DNA of 64,000 nucleotides from Diabrotica undecimpunctata (taxonomy: Eukaryota; Arthropoda; Insecta; Coleoptera; Chrysomelidae), in NCBI RefSeq assembly GCF_040954645.1, contig NC_092809.1, forward strand, positions 67,332,141-67,396,140, given 5' to 3'. Shown here one piece after another: positions 1-11,637 of this stretch (positions within the stretch are counted from its first letter, which is position 1; the number at the start of each line of letters is the position of its first letter). Below the pieces are notes generated by a model. The model did no database searches. It was given only the letters and a program-made list of their open reading frames with translations, and was not told the origin of the DNA. The position numbers were made by a program, and so were the translations under genes.

Positions 1-415
1 ATCTCAATGTGATAGAATATTGTTTTTTTGGTAGTTAATAATTTTACGAATTAGAGAAATTTCGACCATATATCCCATTTACTTTCTTAGGAGAGCTGGT
101 TCCTAAAAGAAGGACAGACCCTTTTGGTGCGGTACTGCAAGAGTAGAGACCTACTTCCACTTGTGATATAAGTCGATTTTGACCTAAGTGCAATAATCTT
201 AGCGTATTTCTATTAAATCATATACAGTCGTATAATATCATATCAATCTCCAAGCTAAATACAGATTTATTTTTAAGTCATACAATAAATCTCCTGAAAT
301 TTTTTATAAGTTTAGAGTCAGAGTTTTAATTTTGAAGCGGTAAACCATTAAGAAATGTAAGTTATATAACGTTACACCTGCGTCTTATCTGGATAAGCTG
401 AGAGTTACTCGATCT
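1..415. other. Unannotated AT-rich flank of LINE A
   Basis: No ORF or repeat is recognised here. The stretch lies just beyond the 3' end of the minus-strand LINE A copy, so it is probably the pre-insertion flank. No clear target-site duplication could be paired with the other end near 3.42 kb. Confidence 0.4.
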
Positions 416-663
416 TTGTGCAAATTCAAGATTATATATTTGTCCACCTTCTTCCTCTTTGAGTGCCTCTATTATCGAAGATTGGATATCAATAGGGCGA
501 TTCTTATTTTATTTACTGCTGTTTTGAATAATTCGTTAGAGGTACAGCCAAACGACTCTCTTAAATTTTTCATCCAGGACATTCTTCTACGGCCTGGATT
601 TCTGCATCCTTGGATTTTTCCTTGCATTATATTTTGTAGGAATGTGTACTTTTGTCCTCTCAT
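416..663 (-). pseudogene. LINE A C-terminal domain and 3' end
   Basis: This is the conserved tail of the LINE A protein: MRGQKYTFLQNIMQGKIQG, then a GRRRMSW block, LKNLRE-like and FKTAVNKIRIA segments and a terminal ISNLR. After the ORF the minus strand reads into GGCACTCAAAGAGGAAGAAG. The same arrangement recurs at 6.27-6.54, 6.93-7.26, 8.2-8.55, 11.64-11.94 and 52.95-53.31 kb, which is how those fragments were recognised. Its function in RTE-like LINEs is poorly defined. Confidence 0.85.
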
Positions 664-919
664 CAGGTGGCCTAAGTATACAAGTTTTTTTTTATATTCA
701 GTATAACTTCTGGATCGTTATTTATTCTGCGTATTATCTGTTCATTTTCAAGATTTTTAACATTTCTCTGTTTAAGAGTCCATGCCTCAACACCGTAAAA
801 CAAAGTACTAAATACATAGCATTTTAACATTCTAGTTCGTAGCTGAATACTAATATCACGATTACAAAATAACTTGTTTATTTTTATAAAGGTAGACCTG
901 GCAATTTCAATACGTCTTT

Positions 920-1905
920 TTATCTCGTGATTTTGGTCACCTGTTTTATTGATGAGGGTTCCGAAGTATTTGTATTCGCGCTTACTTTTTTGAGTTGGGT
1001 ACCGTTTATTGCGATACTAGTGTCGTGTATTCGATTCTTACTGAAGGTCATATATTTGGTTTTTTTGACGTTCATCCTTATGCCGTAGTTATTACATATC
1101 CCATTCATACTTTCAACTAGATGTTGTAGATCTTCCGCTGTTCTTGCCATTATCACAGTATCGTCAGCATATCGAATATTATTGATAACTTCTCCATTGA
1201 CTATTTTCCCTTCGTTTGCATGAAAGAGAGTTTCTTGGCATATTTGGTCGCGGTAGATATTAAACAAGAGCGGTGACAATATACAACCCTGACGTACTCC
1301 TTTACGTATTTCTATTTCGTCCGATGTTTGCTCTTCTATTTTTATATTAGCTTGCTAATTCCAGTACAGATTTAATATTATTTGTATGTCTCTGGTGTCG
1401 ATGTTCTTACCCTCCAGGATTTCTTTGAGTTTATTGTGGCGTACTTTGTCAAAGGCCTTTTCAAAGTCTATAAAGCAGGCGCATACCACTTGGTTAATAT
1501 CTAGACATCTCTGTGTTAGGACGTTTAAGGTAAAGAGAGCTTCTCTTGTACCTAATCCTTTTCTGAATCCCATCTGTGTATCGTTAATGTCGATATCTAA
1601 CTTTTGCTAGATTCGGTTGTGGATAACTTTAAGAAATATTTTAAGCAGATGACTAATCAAGGAAATTGTTCGATGATCGGAACATTGCATTGCCTTAGTT
1701 TTCTTCGGTATGGTGACAAACGTAGACAGCAACCATTCTTGAGGTATTATACCAGTACTGTATATTGTATTAAATAGATGTAATATTATGGTTACGGATT
1801 TATCATTCAAAAGCTTCAACAGTTATGTAGAAATTTCATCAGGTCCATTTGCTTTTCTATTTTTAGCGTTTCTTATTGCTTATTCTACTTCTTATTTAAA
1901 TAAGT
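920..1905 (-). pseudogene. LINE A reverse transcriptase domain (broken)
   Basis: Three minus-strand open stretches carry consecutive RT motifs. The first (1607-1819) has the region before motif A, with PQEWLLSTFVTIPKK. The second (1355-1573) has GFRKGLGTREALF and DFEKAFDKVRH, which includes the first catalytic Asp. The third (920-1279) has SPLLFNIY and the YADD active-site box at about 1171-1160, followed by VKKTKYM. The catalytic residues survive, but stops and frame changes separate the blocks. The normal role is reverse transcription of the element's own RNA at the nicked target. The N-terminal RT part near 1934-2128 is strongly degraded. Confidence 0.85.
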
Positions 1906-2459
1906 CTAGCCCAGTTGCATTGATTATCTGAGTTCAGTTGTTTCTACCATCTTCAATTAAATCATTCAGGTATTCTGCACATCTTTTTATTTTATTCTCT
2001 AGATCTACACTAAGATTTCCATCTTTGTCTTTAAGTTTACCTATTTGGCATTTCTTCATGCTTCTTGTCATCTCTTTCACTTTTTTGTGCATATTGAACG
2101 CATCGTACTTTTTCTCATAGGTTTCCATTTCTTCACACTGTTCTTTAATCCACGCCTCTTTGGCTTCTTTTATTCTATTGTTATGTGTTTGTTTATTTCT
2201 TTGTATTTGTCCAGGTAATTCTTCATCTTTCTTCTATGTTCCATCAAGTCTAGTATATCTTGTGTCATCCACCCCTTATTCTTTGTTGTTGTTTTTGAAG
2301 ATGTTTCTTTCCTGCTGTTGTTATAGCTGTATTTATGTACTTTAATTTTTGATTAACGTTATTTGTATCGTTAATTTGTTGCTGCATTGAACGGAGGTTT
2401 TCATTTATTTCTTCTCCTGTTTCTTGTGGTATATTTTTGTTTCTAAGTTTATTTAAATC

Positions 2460-3395
2460 TAGTACCTGTCTGTGTGGTCTTCTAATCTTTTTTGGTCTCG
2501 CTTCTATCACAGTAACTACCGGATTATGATCTGAGCCTACATCAGCTCCTGAGTACGTCTTAGTACATTTAACAGCATTACGATACCTCCTTGCTATCAT
2601 AATGTAGTCTATTAGATTTTTCACTATTTTTTCTATGGTATATTGTGGAGATGTCCATGTATATAACCCTCGAGGAGGTAGTTTGAAAAAGGTGTTTGTT
2701 ATTACGAAGTCTTCGCTTTGGCAAAATTAAATCAATCGGTCTCCTGTGTCATTTCCATTTTTAAGTCCATAGTTTCCTACTTCTTCTCCTACCTTACCTT
2801 GACCCACCTTGGCATTAAGATCGCCCATTATTATTTTAATGTATTGCTTTTTTATTGTTTTCGGCATTTTTTTTAAATCGTTGTAGAATTGCTCTATTTC
2901 ATTGTCATCTGTATCTGCTGTTGGTGCATAGACTTGAATAAGATTTATTAAGTCATGTCTTTCTTTAATTTGTATTAATATTAAGCGCTCTGAATAAGGA
3001 GTACAGGTAATCAGAGAATTTTTCTATTTCTTTGAAATGATGATTCCAATTCCGTAACGATGGGTGTTGTTGTCGATTTCGGAGTAATAGAATACGCCAT
3101 CATTTCGTGTTAAACATTTCCCAGATCCTGGCTATTGTGTATCGCTGATTCCTAAAACATCGATGTTTAGTCTATTCATTTCTTGTTCAACATTATCCAG
3201 TTTTCCTGCAGAGAAAAAACTTTTAACATTCCACGTTGCAACTCTTAAAGTTGTAGGTTTCTGCGCTCTTGTATAAGGATTTCGCATGTTTACGACCAAG
3301 TAAGCCTTGTAGTCTTGTGTTTTTCCCGCTCTGCCGGATATTGGTATCCTATTCCCATGATCAGTAGGGTTTCCAGTATTCTTGGTGTACACCAT
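2460..3395 (-). pseudogene. LINE A endonuclease domain (broken)
   Basis: The translation opens with a short basic leader, then the APE-endonuclease start motif RVATWNVKSF near 3250, followed by a segment containing LGISDTQ and a stop. After frame changes come GDLNAKVG near 2810 and GSDHNPVV near 2537-2517, the last being the catalytic SDH signature of APE-like endonucleases. In such elements this domain nicks target DNA for target-primed reverse transcription. At least one in-frame stop (about 3131) and several frameshifts mean no intact enzyme can be made. The SDH motif and the N of the TWN motif are still present. Confidence 0.85.
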
Positions 3396-3609
3396 AATGA
3401 CTTAACTAGGGGTACTCCTTTGTCCACCTACTGAATTAATATTAAGTACCATAGTAATCAAAAAAGGTTACACGAATTTCATTTCACTTAATAGAGTCAT
3501 TGCAATTTGATAATCACAGAGCTGAAATCTAATTTGATAGAGAGTGCCACAAACAGATTTTTGTTAGCGACAAAGATTTTTTTATTATTTTTTTTTTTGT
3601 TTTCGAATT

Positions 3610-4268
3610 ATACTCCAGTCGTCAGAGACGAGAATGACACTCTAAAAATCATATGAACAAGCTGAATTTTGCCAAGAATACTAATTTTGCGACTCCAAAA
3701 ATGATACAAGAAGTTTACAACTTTTACCTACGGGCTTCCCCCTAAAACCCCCTCGTAGGGGGGTTAAAATACAAAAAAAATCGATTTACCAAGAATCTGT
3801 GTGCCGTAGAAAAAATTTTTCAAATAGAAAATGTAGCTGAGATAAATTTAAACAAAAATGTTTATTAGCACTTTTTGTGTAGAATGAACTGTTCTCTTTG
3901 AAACAACGCTTGAAGCAACCGTCGATTTTGAATGTGTTACGTGCACGAAATCAATGTTCAATAAAATTTGTATCAGCTCTACAGAAAAAATTAGATATCT
4001 TTTAATCAAGTGTCCTATCGACAAAAATCAAGATGCGATTTAAATTTAGAATTAAATTTTTTTTCTGCGTCGTACAGATTCTTGGTAAATCGATTTTTTT
4101 TTGTGTTTTTAGCCTCATACAATGGGAGTTTTAAGGGAAAACCCGGGGGTAAAAGTGGTATACCTTTTTGCATCTTTTTAAGGGTCTTAAAATTAATATT
4201 CTCGGCAAAATACAGCTTTTTCTTATGATTTTAGTCAGAAGGAATCAACTCTTTGACGACTGGACTAT
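3610..4268. repeat. Non-autonomous element with about 215-bp terminal inverted arms
   Basis: The left arm (about 3610-3825) and right arm (about 4048-4268) are inverted copies. Matching landmarks are CTCCAGTCGTCAGAGA at 3613 against TCTTTGACGACTGGAC at 4250, and CGATTTACCAAGAATCTGT at 3782 against its reverse complement near 4075. About 220 bp of spacer lies between, and no ORF in it looks real. A third, partial copy of the terminus is at 47463. The long arms suggest a foldback or large-TIR DNA transposon; the superfamily is unknown. The target duplication is unclear, perhaps TA or TTA. Confidence 0.7.
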
Positions 4269-4513
4269 TATTGTCAAAATATCAGTTAAATTAAACTATT
4301 TAGGTCTAGAATTTACCTTAAGTAAAGTTAAGTCCCGATCCCCTAAAGTTTTGATTTTTTTAATTTAATTGAATCTATCTTTAATCTGGATAATTTTTTC
4401 TGTTCTTTTCCTTTATTACTTTTACGGGAATAGGAGGAATTTTGTTCAAACGACATAAACTTTTGTTCTAGTAAAAAACCTTTTGGGCCATAATATCTAA
4501 AATTTTACATCTT

Positions 4514-4925
4514 CTTGAAATTTGCATAAACCAGGACTACTTTGGATTTAGTAATCAAATATATAGGTACAAATAACAGTGCAGGATTTATAATGGGTAA
4601 TCCTCTAAGCTCATTGCTATCAGATATTTTTATGGATCATTTAGAGACAAACATTTTAAAACATCCCATATTAAAACAGTTTTTATATTGGTGAAGATAC
4701 AAAGACGATGTACTGGTATGTTTTACAGGAACTGACAGGCAACTTGACCAATTCTTATCGTATAATAATTCACTCCACAGTCATATTGAATTTACAATAA
4801 AAACAGAACAAAATCAATCCATAAATTTTTTATATTTAAAAATGATCAGACTTAAAAACAAACATATGTGTTCTCCGTACTTCATAAATCTACCCATACT
4901 GACATTACTATACACAATTCATATC
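4514..4925 (+). pseudogene. Penelope-like element RT fragment
   Basis: Read on the plus strand this gives FIMGNPLSSLLSDIFMDHLE, then W*RYKDDVLVCFTG, then FTIKTEQNQSINFLYLK. These are the RT motifs of Penelope-like elements (MGNPLSP, YKDD in place of YADD, NFLDL). A stop sits just before RYKDD. Both ends are truncated: the N-terminal RT part and the GIY-YIG endonuclease are missing. The 3' end runs directly into a piggyBac remnant, so one element was joined to or inserted in the other. Confidence 0.75.
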
Positions 4926-4929
4926 GGAA

Positions 4930-5227
4930 AAATCTAATTTTCTAAAACAATTGGCAAAACAGTTAGTAGAACCACATATGCGAAAACAGAAAACCATGAA
5001 TCATATTCCAAGAGAAATAAAAATTTGTATACGTAGGGTATTAGGTATTCAAGAAACAACTGCGTCAGATCTTGGGGATGATGACATCCTGGAAAAAATA
5101 AAATGTGCTCGATTTGCCCAAGTAAAAAAAGACGAATGACTAAATACATTTGTAACAATTGCAAAAAACCGATATGCCTCCAGTACACAAAACAAGTGTG
5201 TATTCGATGCGCAGAAGATGAGTAAAG
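4930..5227 (+). pseudogene. piggyBac transposase C-terminus with Cys-rich tail
   Basis: The segment encodes LAKQLVEPHMRKQ, IPREIKICIRRVLGIQ and, in the next frame after a frameshift near 5100, a cysteine-rich end: CSICPSKKRR, then YICNNCKKPICLQ, then CIRCAEDE and a stop. Spaced CxxC pairs are typical of the C-terminal zinc-binding domain of piggyBac transposases, which helps recognise transposon ends. Only about 90 codons remain and no catalytic core is present, so it is a dead 3' fragment. Its relation to the other piggyBac remnants in the window looks distant. Confidence 0.7.
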
Positions 5228-5604
5228 AGTAAAGAAAATGATGGACTTTGACATTTTTGTTATCTTATGTTAATTTATATGTTATTGTTATATCGCCTAA
5301 AAAATACTAGATCTGTATTAGTGAATATTAAATTATAATTTTTTTTACTGTAAGCTTTTCAAGTGTTACACCTGGTTTATATTTTTCGGTTTCCAAGATA
5401 ATAATTTTTTTTCAATTACTTTGTGTTGCTTTTTGATACTTATTGAGAATATGTTATTGCAAATGAATTTAATTAGAACATTTAAAATATATTCAACCGA
5501 ATTTCACAAAAACATGCAAACAATTGTTTTTGTTTAGGTTAGTCTCACAAACGACATGTCAGTAATTGTGTTCCAATACTCATATGTCGGTACTTAACAG
5601 TAAA
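5228..5604. other. Unassigned AT-rich spacer
   Basis: This is probably the 3' UTR of the piggyBac fragment followed by unrelated DNA. No ORF, TIR or tail could be identified. Confidence 0.3.
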
Positions 5605-5815
5605 AATAGAACTATCTAGATATCTAGGATGCGCGAAGAACAATGCAGCCTCTTGTGGTTAATAATCCAAGAATAAGAGGGGTCAGAAGGAGTGAGAGAC
5701 GAAGAGTAACTTAACTGAAAAATCTAGGAAATTGGTATGATTTTCGAAGTCGCTTTAAAATTAAAGTGGCTTTGGTGATTGGTAAAAAGATGGTGAAAAT
5801 TTAGAGAAGATGAAA
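5605..5815 (+). pseudogene. Degenerate LINE A 3' fragment
   Basis: The translation retains KLSRYLGCAK, then RRSERRRVT*LKNLGNWY and KIKVALVIGKK. These line up with the YLGHIMRG, GRRRxSWLKNLRxWY and KVRIAMMIA blocks of LINE A. Several stops are present and the GAA tail is poorly preserved. It is one of the older copies of the family. Confidence 0.6.
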
Positions 5816-6272
5816 GCTATCTTTATAATGAAGATATCTTTTGAACAAAAAGGCGCCATAAGCATAAACTAGAAGGAATGCCATAAAATAGCAGCAGATT
5901 GAGATGTTGGTCTTAAAACTGTAAAATTAAAAGAAAATAGGGAAAAGAAGTAGAGAAACAATAAAAAGTACTTTTCTTGAGACAAAAAGCATTTATAAGA
6001 ATATATTTTTTCAAACTGCTTGGTTTTAAAATCATCCATTATTCATTGTAAATTGAATCAGTGAGAAGAAAAAGCGAACATGTCACAAAAATCAAGTTAG
6101 CGGTAAATAAGAAAAAAACTTCATGTATTGAAAACTATCCAATATTTAATACAATTTTAATTATCACTGTATAGAGCAATTAAATTTTAATACAAAATTT
6201 AATGAAGGCAACTATCAGAGGACAGAAAATAAATATTTATTTATTGGACATATCCGGTTTTTAGACAACATT
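5816..6272. other. Unassigned; possible transposase helix-turn-helix remnant
   Basis: Around 5838-5945 the plus strand reads ISFEQKGAI, then KIAADWDVGLKTVK after a stop or frame change. The pattern is like the N-terminal helix-turn-helix of Tc1-like transposases. It is too short and broken to call. The rest of the stretch shows nothing recognisable. Confidence 0.25.
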
Positions 6273-6541
6273 ATTATTTTGCCAAATAATAAAAACAGCC
6301 AAATTGAATATCTCGATCACATTATGAGGAGCAGTGGCAGGAGATATGGGTTGCTGCAATTAATTCTTCAAGAAAAATTAGAAGGAAAACGAGCACTAAG
6401 AAGACTAGAATTTCCTGGCTGTAAAATCTACGTACGTGGTTCAATACAACAACCACAAATCTTTTCAAAGCCGCAGTTTGCAAAATACAGATTGTCATGA
6501 TGGTCGCCAACATCCAAAACGTATAGGCACTACAAGAAGAA
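6273..6541 (+). pseudogene. LINE A 3' fragment
   Basis: The sequence encodes QIEYLDHIMRSSG, YGLLQLILQEKLEGKRA and, after a frameshift near 6405, FKAAVCKIQIVMMVANIQN. It closes with CACTACAAGAAGAAGAGG, the family's GAA tail. The 5' end is truncated within the C-terminal domain. Confidence 0.75.
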
Positions 6542-6929
6542 GAGGATTATTTTGGGATTATTTATTTTGATATAAACAATGCAACAATCATAAAATATCT
6601 TACATCCAGGAATGTTCTCACCTAAGTAGGGTGAAAATTTAAATAGATGTTCTAATTTCTTTTTCTTAATAGAAACTTTGACTTGAGGATAGGCCAAGTT
6701 AACAGATAGTAACTTTACTTTGATGCATGTAGAAACATCAAATGTGTGCTGAACAATTCCATCAATAAATTCATGAGCAACAATTTCACTTTTTGCCTGA
6801 GAGTTACAAGAAAAGTGCATGAACTTGCTGATAGAAAAAAAAATTTTTGTTCTTTGGGAATATGCCTTATACCTAGTGATCCTTGTGACAAAACATTTAT
6901 TTTGTAATATCTAATCAACCTATAATAGC
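6542..6929. other. Unrecognised minus-strand ORF of 96 codons
   Basis: The minus strand is open from 6820 to 6530 (AHEFIDGIVQHTFD, then NLAYPQVKVSIKKKKLEHLF), with an overlapping second frame up to 6918. The composition is protein-like, but no family is recognised. It sits between two LINE A 3' ends. It could be a remnant of another transposase or chance. Confidence 0.25.
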
Positions 6930-7257
6930 ATGGACACAGAAGAAAACTAACACGGAAGTATTGCGAAAAATGGGCAAAAAATGCGAAATAATAAATACAA
7001 TAAAAATGAGAAAGTTACAATATCTGGGACACGTAATGAGGGGACAGCGATATGAACTGCTAAGGCTGATAATACAGGGAAATATTAGAGGAGGAAGGAG
7101 TATAGGAAGAAGGAGAGTGTCATGGTTGAAGAATTTAAGGGACTGGTTCAAATTCAGTTCTATAGAACTCTTCAGAGCAGCAGTAGATAGTGTAAAGATA
7201 GTGATGATGATATCCAACCTTCGATCGAGAGGCGGCACTTAAAGAAGAAGAATCAAC
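6930..7257 (+). pseudogene. LINE A 3' fragment
   Basis: A continuous frame from about 6961 to 7242 contains MRKLQYLGHVMRGQRYELL, RSIGRRRVSWLKNLRDWF, LFRAAVDSVKIVMMISNLR and a stop. It is followed by GGCGGCACTTAAAGAAGAAG. The N-terminal edge (TNTEVLRKMGK) marks the 5' truncation. The reading frame over the C-terminal domain is intact, so this is a fairly young 5'-truncated insertion. Confidence 0.85.
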
Positions 7258-7721
7258 CAGGACTTATAATCTTTGATAATACTATTATTATTCTCGATCA
7301 CATCGACAGTGAAACTTCTTTTAGTAGTAGTAGTTATAATGAGTTCTACATACTGTTTTAATGTGTAAATCCTATCAGCTTTTTTTATTGTTCTCTTTGC
7401 TACTCTGTGGCGAACCTTAAAACTATGTGGTTTTTGTTTTGACCTCCAGCTCTATCACATAAAATGTGAAAGTGTTTTACATCCTCGATACATATGTTTC
7501 AATATAATCCATTATGAAAGAACACACCTCGTTAGGGCTCTTTTTGTCTTATCCTTCGTAATATACGTAGAAGTAACTTTTAAGTAGGTTTTAAGATCGT
7601 GTATGACACGTGAAACACACTGATTGTAAGTTGAATTAGGTAAAATCTATCTTGGATAGGTGTTACTGGTAGAAATAGATTTTGCATATAGTCAATGCAT
7701 ATTCTGCATATTTTGCATATA
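7258..7721. other. Unassigned spacer between LINE A copies
   Basis: No gene or repeat structure recognised. Two LINE A copies on the same strand flank it. Confidence 0.3.
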
Positions 7722-8546
7722 TATGGAGTTCCCATTAACAACATTAGATATGCGGACAACACTGTGATCTTAGCCGAAAACATTGAAGATCTTTAGAGAC
7801 TGGTGACCAGAATAGCAGAGTATGGAAAAGAATATGGTCTAACAATGTATGTCAAGAAGACGAAATTTATGAGAATATCGAAAACTCAAAGAAATAACGA
7901 GAATCTTCTAATAAACGAAACCAACGTCGAACAAGTGGACAAATATGCATACCTGGGAACAATGATTAACTCCACAAATGATTACAATCAGGAGATAAAA
8001 ATAAGAATAGAAAAGGCTAGAGCAAATTTCAACAAAATAAGAAGAGTTCTATGTACCAGGGATTTAAAACTGGAACTAAGAGTTAGGTTGGCGAGGTGCT
8101 ATGTTTTTTCGACTTTATTTTATAAAATGGAATCTTGGACCTTGAATGCGACATCAATGAAAAAACTGGAATCATTTGAGCTGTGGGTGTACAGAAGAAT
8201 TCTGAAAATATCATGGACAGAACACGTCACAAACAAAGAGGTTCTGGGAAGGATGAACAAAGAAATGGAAATTTTAAATTCAATAAAAACAAGAAAATTA
8301 GAATATCTTGGACATATTACACGTGGAGAGAAATACACCTTGCTCCAACTGATTATGCAGGGAAAGATCCAAGGAAAGAGAAGCATAGGGAGGCGTAGAA
8401 TGTCATGGCTGCGCAGCCTGAGAGAGTGGTACGGATGTACATCAAATGAACTTTTCAGAGCAGCCGTCTCAAAAGTCCGAATAGCTATGATGATTGCCGA
8501 CCTCCGCCGCGGAGATGGCACTTGAAGAAGAAGAAGAATCATATTC
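7722..8546 (+). pseudogene. LINE A fragment: RT palm end through C-terminus
   Basis: This copy starts inside the RT palm (VPINNIRYADNTVILAEN). It continues through a 240-codon open frame (7803-8525) with YGLTMYVKKTKF, VDKYAYLGTMIN, RILKISWTEHVTNKEVLG, TRKLEYLGHITRG, RSIGRRRMSWLRSLRE and MMIADLR. It ends in GGCACTTGAAGAAGAAGAAG. Two lesions are visible: the YADD box reads YADN, replacing the second catalytic Asp, and a stop lies near 7794. The long intact frame suggests a relatively recent insertion truncated during reverse transcription. It gives the best reference for the family's C-terminal half. Confidence 0.9.
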
Positions 8547-10077
8547 CTCCTACGGTGGTTCCACTCTGGTAAGGGCCTCTAATTCATTAATTTTAGCAAA
8601 AAACTTTTTTGATCGACGTACCTGCACCATCTTTTCAGCTAATGTTACCTGGCATTATCTTTCAAATATTGGGACTTTATTTTTAAATATAGTTCTTAGT
8701 TTTTTTTTAGTTTTAATTCGATATTATCATCTTGTACACCTTCCATAGTGACGAATAGACATGCGGTGGAGCTTTTGTGGAAAAAGTGGACATGTCCGGG
8801 ACTTATTCGGTTTTTCCACAATACCATAATTTCTAATACACATAAAAGCATTATTCGTATGAGGATATACCCGGTTTCTTCATACTTATAATGAATTTCT
8901 GTCAAACTGTCAAAAATGCCTATTTATGGACATATTCGCTTTCTCTTCTTACCGATTTAATTATTCCTTAAAAAAACCATTAATTTTAAATTCAATTTAA
9001 ATTATTGTTAACTTTATTTAAAAATATTAAAAACGACGACAAATCAGAAAGTGGTCTACTCTTAAACGAAATCCCAAAAACATGACTGTCAATTTTGAGA
9101 CAGTCTGTATATATCTAACCCGATCTTCTAAAACAGTTATACAGTTTTAATAATTGCACTTTTACCAAAATTCACTTTGAAGTGATATTCACTGGTGACA
9201 TATTTTTGAAAATGTATTTTTATCGCTTGTGCAAAACCTCTTGTAATACCTTTCCATTTTTTAAAGTTTCATTGTGCAAACTAATGACTGTTTGAATATG
9301 GAACAGGCTTTACTCATTTGTTCCAATTACGTCTGGCACAAATTCAACAATTTTTTGTAAATTATTGATCGTTCTGGTCGTTTTCGAGCTAGACACGATT
9401 TGTACTGGGACAAAAAAATCCAGTCGAAACACGTTAATCACGGTCAGTTACATGGGCATATAACACTCGTCTACATATTCTACCATTAATACAGCATGAC
9501 ACAAAGTTTAGAGAACGGCATAAAAACCTTCTGATTGATTATCGCATCATAAATAATGCAGTCACTGGCGATAATTACTTTTCGAGTTTAATAATCTACA
9601 ATCCAATTTAACGAAACTCTGATGAGCCCATATTTCGATTATTACTTCAGGCGATATAGGCGATATGGACAGACATTAGATAAGTTCAGAAATAATGATT
9701 TGTGAAAGTATCGAATTACTGGCCTAAGTATCTATACTTCAGTCTACACTGCTCGAACAAGTTACCATATAAACTCATACTTGTTTATGTAAAATATACA
9801 AACTTCACTATACGGAGGAAACAACCCGATAAAGGAAAAAGTAAATAGTAAGTTTAAGACATTTTAATAACGACAAAGCAAAAAATTTTGAGGAATAATC
9901 CTTTGAAGCCCGATTTTTATTAAATTAAAAAAACAGGATTCAGTCAAAATAAACAATGATGATCCTGAAGTATATCCTCCAGGATGTGGTATTCTCAAGA
10001 TATCCGCAGGAACGTAGCGTAACAAAAAATTAAATGAGAAATAAAAACCAGGTAGCACTTCTTTCTTTTTATTCTTC
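8547..10077. other. Unassigned 1.5-kb region
   Basis: No supported gene. Weak minus-strand coding character occurs near 8547-8700 (VQVRRSKKFFAKINELEALTR in an alternative frame), unrecognised. The phrase GGACATGTCCG near 8790 and similar text near 6245 and 8930 may be a short dispersed repeat. The right end (about 9860-10077) probably includes the 3' UTR of the adjoining piggyBac remnant. Confidence 0.3.
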
Positions 10078-10892
10078 CTATTGTTTTGCATGGAACGTTG
10101 TAAAACAATTTTTATCGTGTTTGAGACAAAGTCGGACATTGCAGGATTCACATTTCCCCTGTGTTCTGCTCACATTTACTGTCGTGCTGCAATTGGCACC
10201 TCTCAAGTAAGTAGTTCTTTGGGGCATATGAGAAGACTTTGAATGGTGCAATTCCAAGGGAATATGCCTTTTGAATTTACCCACTGGTTTTTCTGCTTGA
10301 TGCCATGATGGTCTTCCTCTTTTTTTTAGTTGTTCTGGAGTTCCATTAAGGCCTCTAATCACTGAGATACGAAATTCTTTGAAAGACATACTTTTGGATT
10401 GGCTTTTAATTTGAAATAGAATGCATGCATTTACGACGCAAGCATCCAAAAAATAAAAAAATATTCTATGACACCATTTGTGTGGTTTACGATTCACCTC
10501 ATAAAGACTTTTCAGCATGTCCAATTTGTCAACATACCCTATATGTGAGTTGTAGAGCACTACTATTTGTGGACATGAAACCTCATTTAGAGTAGTGTCT
10601 TTTTGTTTTCTCTTTACAACTTTGTTTGTTGCTGGATTTTGGTGATTTCCTAAAAAATCACACTTCTGCAATCCATTCTCTTCAACGCAGATAGTCCATC
10701 TGTTGAAATACGGTAATCTGAATCTCCTCGATTCAGTTGTTTATCAGTTTTGAACTCTGGTAAATCGTTTCTTGTTTTTTGAACGGTTCCACTTGCGTAC
10801 TTGAGAATGTGTCCATTTGTATAGTGGAGTAAGACAGAAAAACTAAAATAAGCTAAAGTTTCCATAGCTTTCAGGATAACATGTTGTAACAT
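10078..10892 (-). pseudogene. piggyBac-like transposase, C-terminal half
   Basis: The minus strand encodes, over 10892-10650, TVQKTRNDLPEFKTDK and SDYRISTDGLSALKRMDCRS. After a frameshift near 10655 a 197-codon frame carries CPQIVVLYNSHIGYVDKLDM, SLYEVNRKPHKWCHRIFFY and a basic region. It closes with a Cys/His-rich tail containing NVSRTQGKCESCNVRLCLKH and ending CFTTFHAKQ. VDKLDMLKSLY contains the third catalytic Asp of the piggyBac DDD triad. The usual GGVD reads GYVD here, and one cysteine of the tail appears lost (RGANC). The N-terminal half with the first two Asp residues is missing or unrecognisable. It catalyses nothing now. Confidence 0.85.
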
Positions 10893-11637
10893 TTTTTTTA
10901 TGATTAAAATAGTAAATTTTTAATCCCTTTACCCCTGTTGCTGATACACCCATGGCCATATCCGCAAATAGATATGCGGATGGACTTGCTCACTCTTGGA
11001 AAATTTTATTGGAACATACCGACTATCACGGAGCAGCAAAAGATGCCGAAGTAGAATATTTTAAGGTTCCAGGCGGGTCCTTTTTAATAACTTTGGTAAA
11101 CATAGTCGTAAAAGCTCTTTATATAGTATCTTTCTGAAAGAACCTAATTCAAAAGGTTCTATCCTGTCCCGCGGTTCTTGACTACAAGAGTCTCGTCACT
11201 TACCTAGAACCTTTCTATGTTCGGGGCAAGTTATCATTTTTAAGTGGGGGATATCCCTCCTTTTTTTTGGAAGCTTGTTAAATTTTGAGAAGAAGAAAAA
11301 GACTCTGGGCAGGGTAGTCTTCGAGTAAAGACGCTTTGAAACATCTTTGAAAAAAATCTTTGAAACATCTTAATCTAATACCATATTAGATTAAATATTG
11401 TTATAAAGTACCTTCATTTTGATTAACTTCAGTGCTTGATACTAGTAAAGTATAGTAGAATCAGTGAAATAGTGCAGCAGTCATCGAGATTTATTGTAAG
11501 TTATCGTAATCATATTACCTTCAATTATCTGGGCGAATAATATTGCAATAATATTACCCAATCCTGGACGAATCTGTGTCAACAATTTCTTCACCTTTAG
11601 TTAAGGTTAACTACCAATTTAGATTTAACTTAGACGG
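10893..11637. other. Unassigned spacer with short palindromes
   Basis: No supported gene. Two short palindromes are visible: ATCCGCA/TGCGGAT near 10961-10982 and AGAACCT/AGGTTCT near 11141-11160. The 61-codon plus-strand ORF at 10952-11137 has no recognisable motif and is probably chance. Confidence 0.3.

Larger units (their letters stand above)
416..3421 (-). mobile_element. Near full-length decayed LINE A (RTE-like non-LTR retrotransposon)
   Basis: About 3 kb of minus-strand sequence reads, in order, as an APE-type endonuclease, a linker, a reverse transcriptase and a C-terminal basic domain. This is the single-ORF layout of RTE-like LINEs that automated annotation often names endonuclease-reverse transcriptase or craniofacial development protein 2-like. 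Many stops and frameshifts interrupt it, so it is a fossil. The 3' end, read on the minus strand, closes with a short purine tract (GAGGAAGAAGG) rather than poly(A); related fragments in this window end in GAAGAAGAAGAAT. It is the most complete member of a family with several further 5'-truncated copies here. The clade assignment is inference from the C-terminal domain; family membership is well supported. Confidence 0.85.

Noticed and set aside
8120..8542. 140-codon minus-strand ORF
   Set aside because: Antisense of the LINE A C-terminal domain, with no motif of its own.
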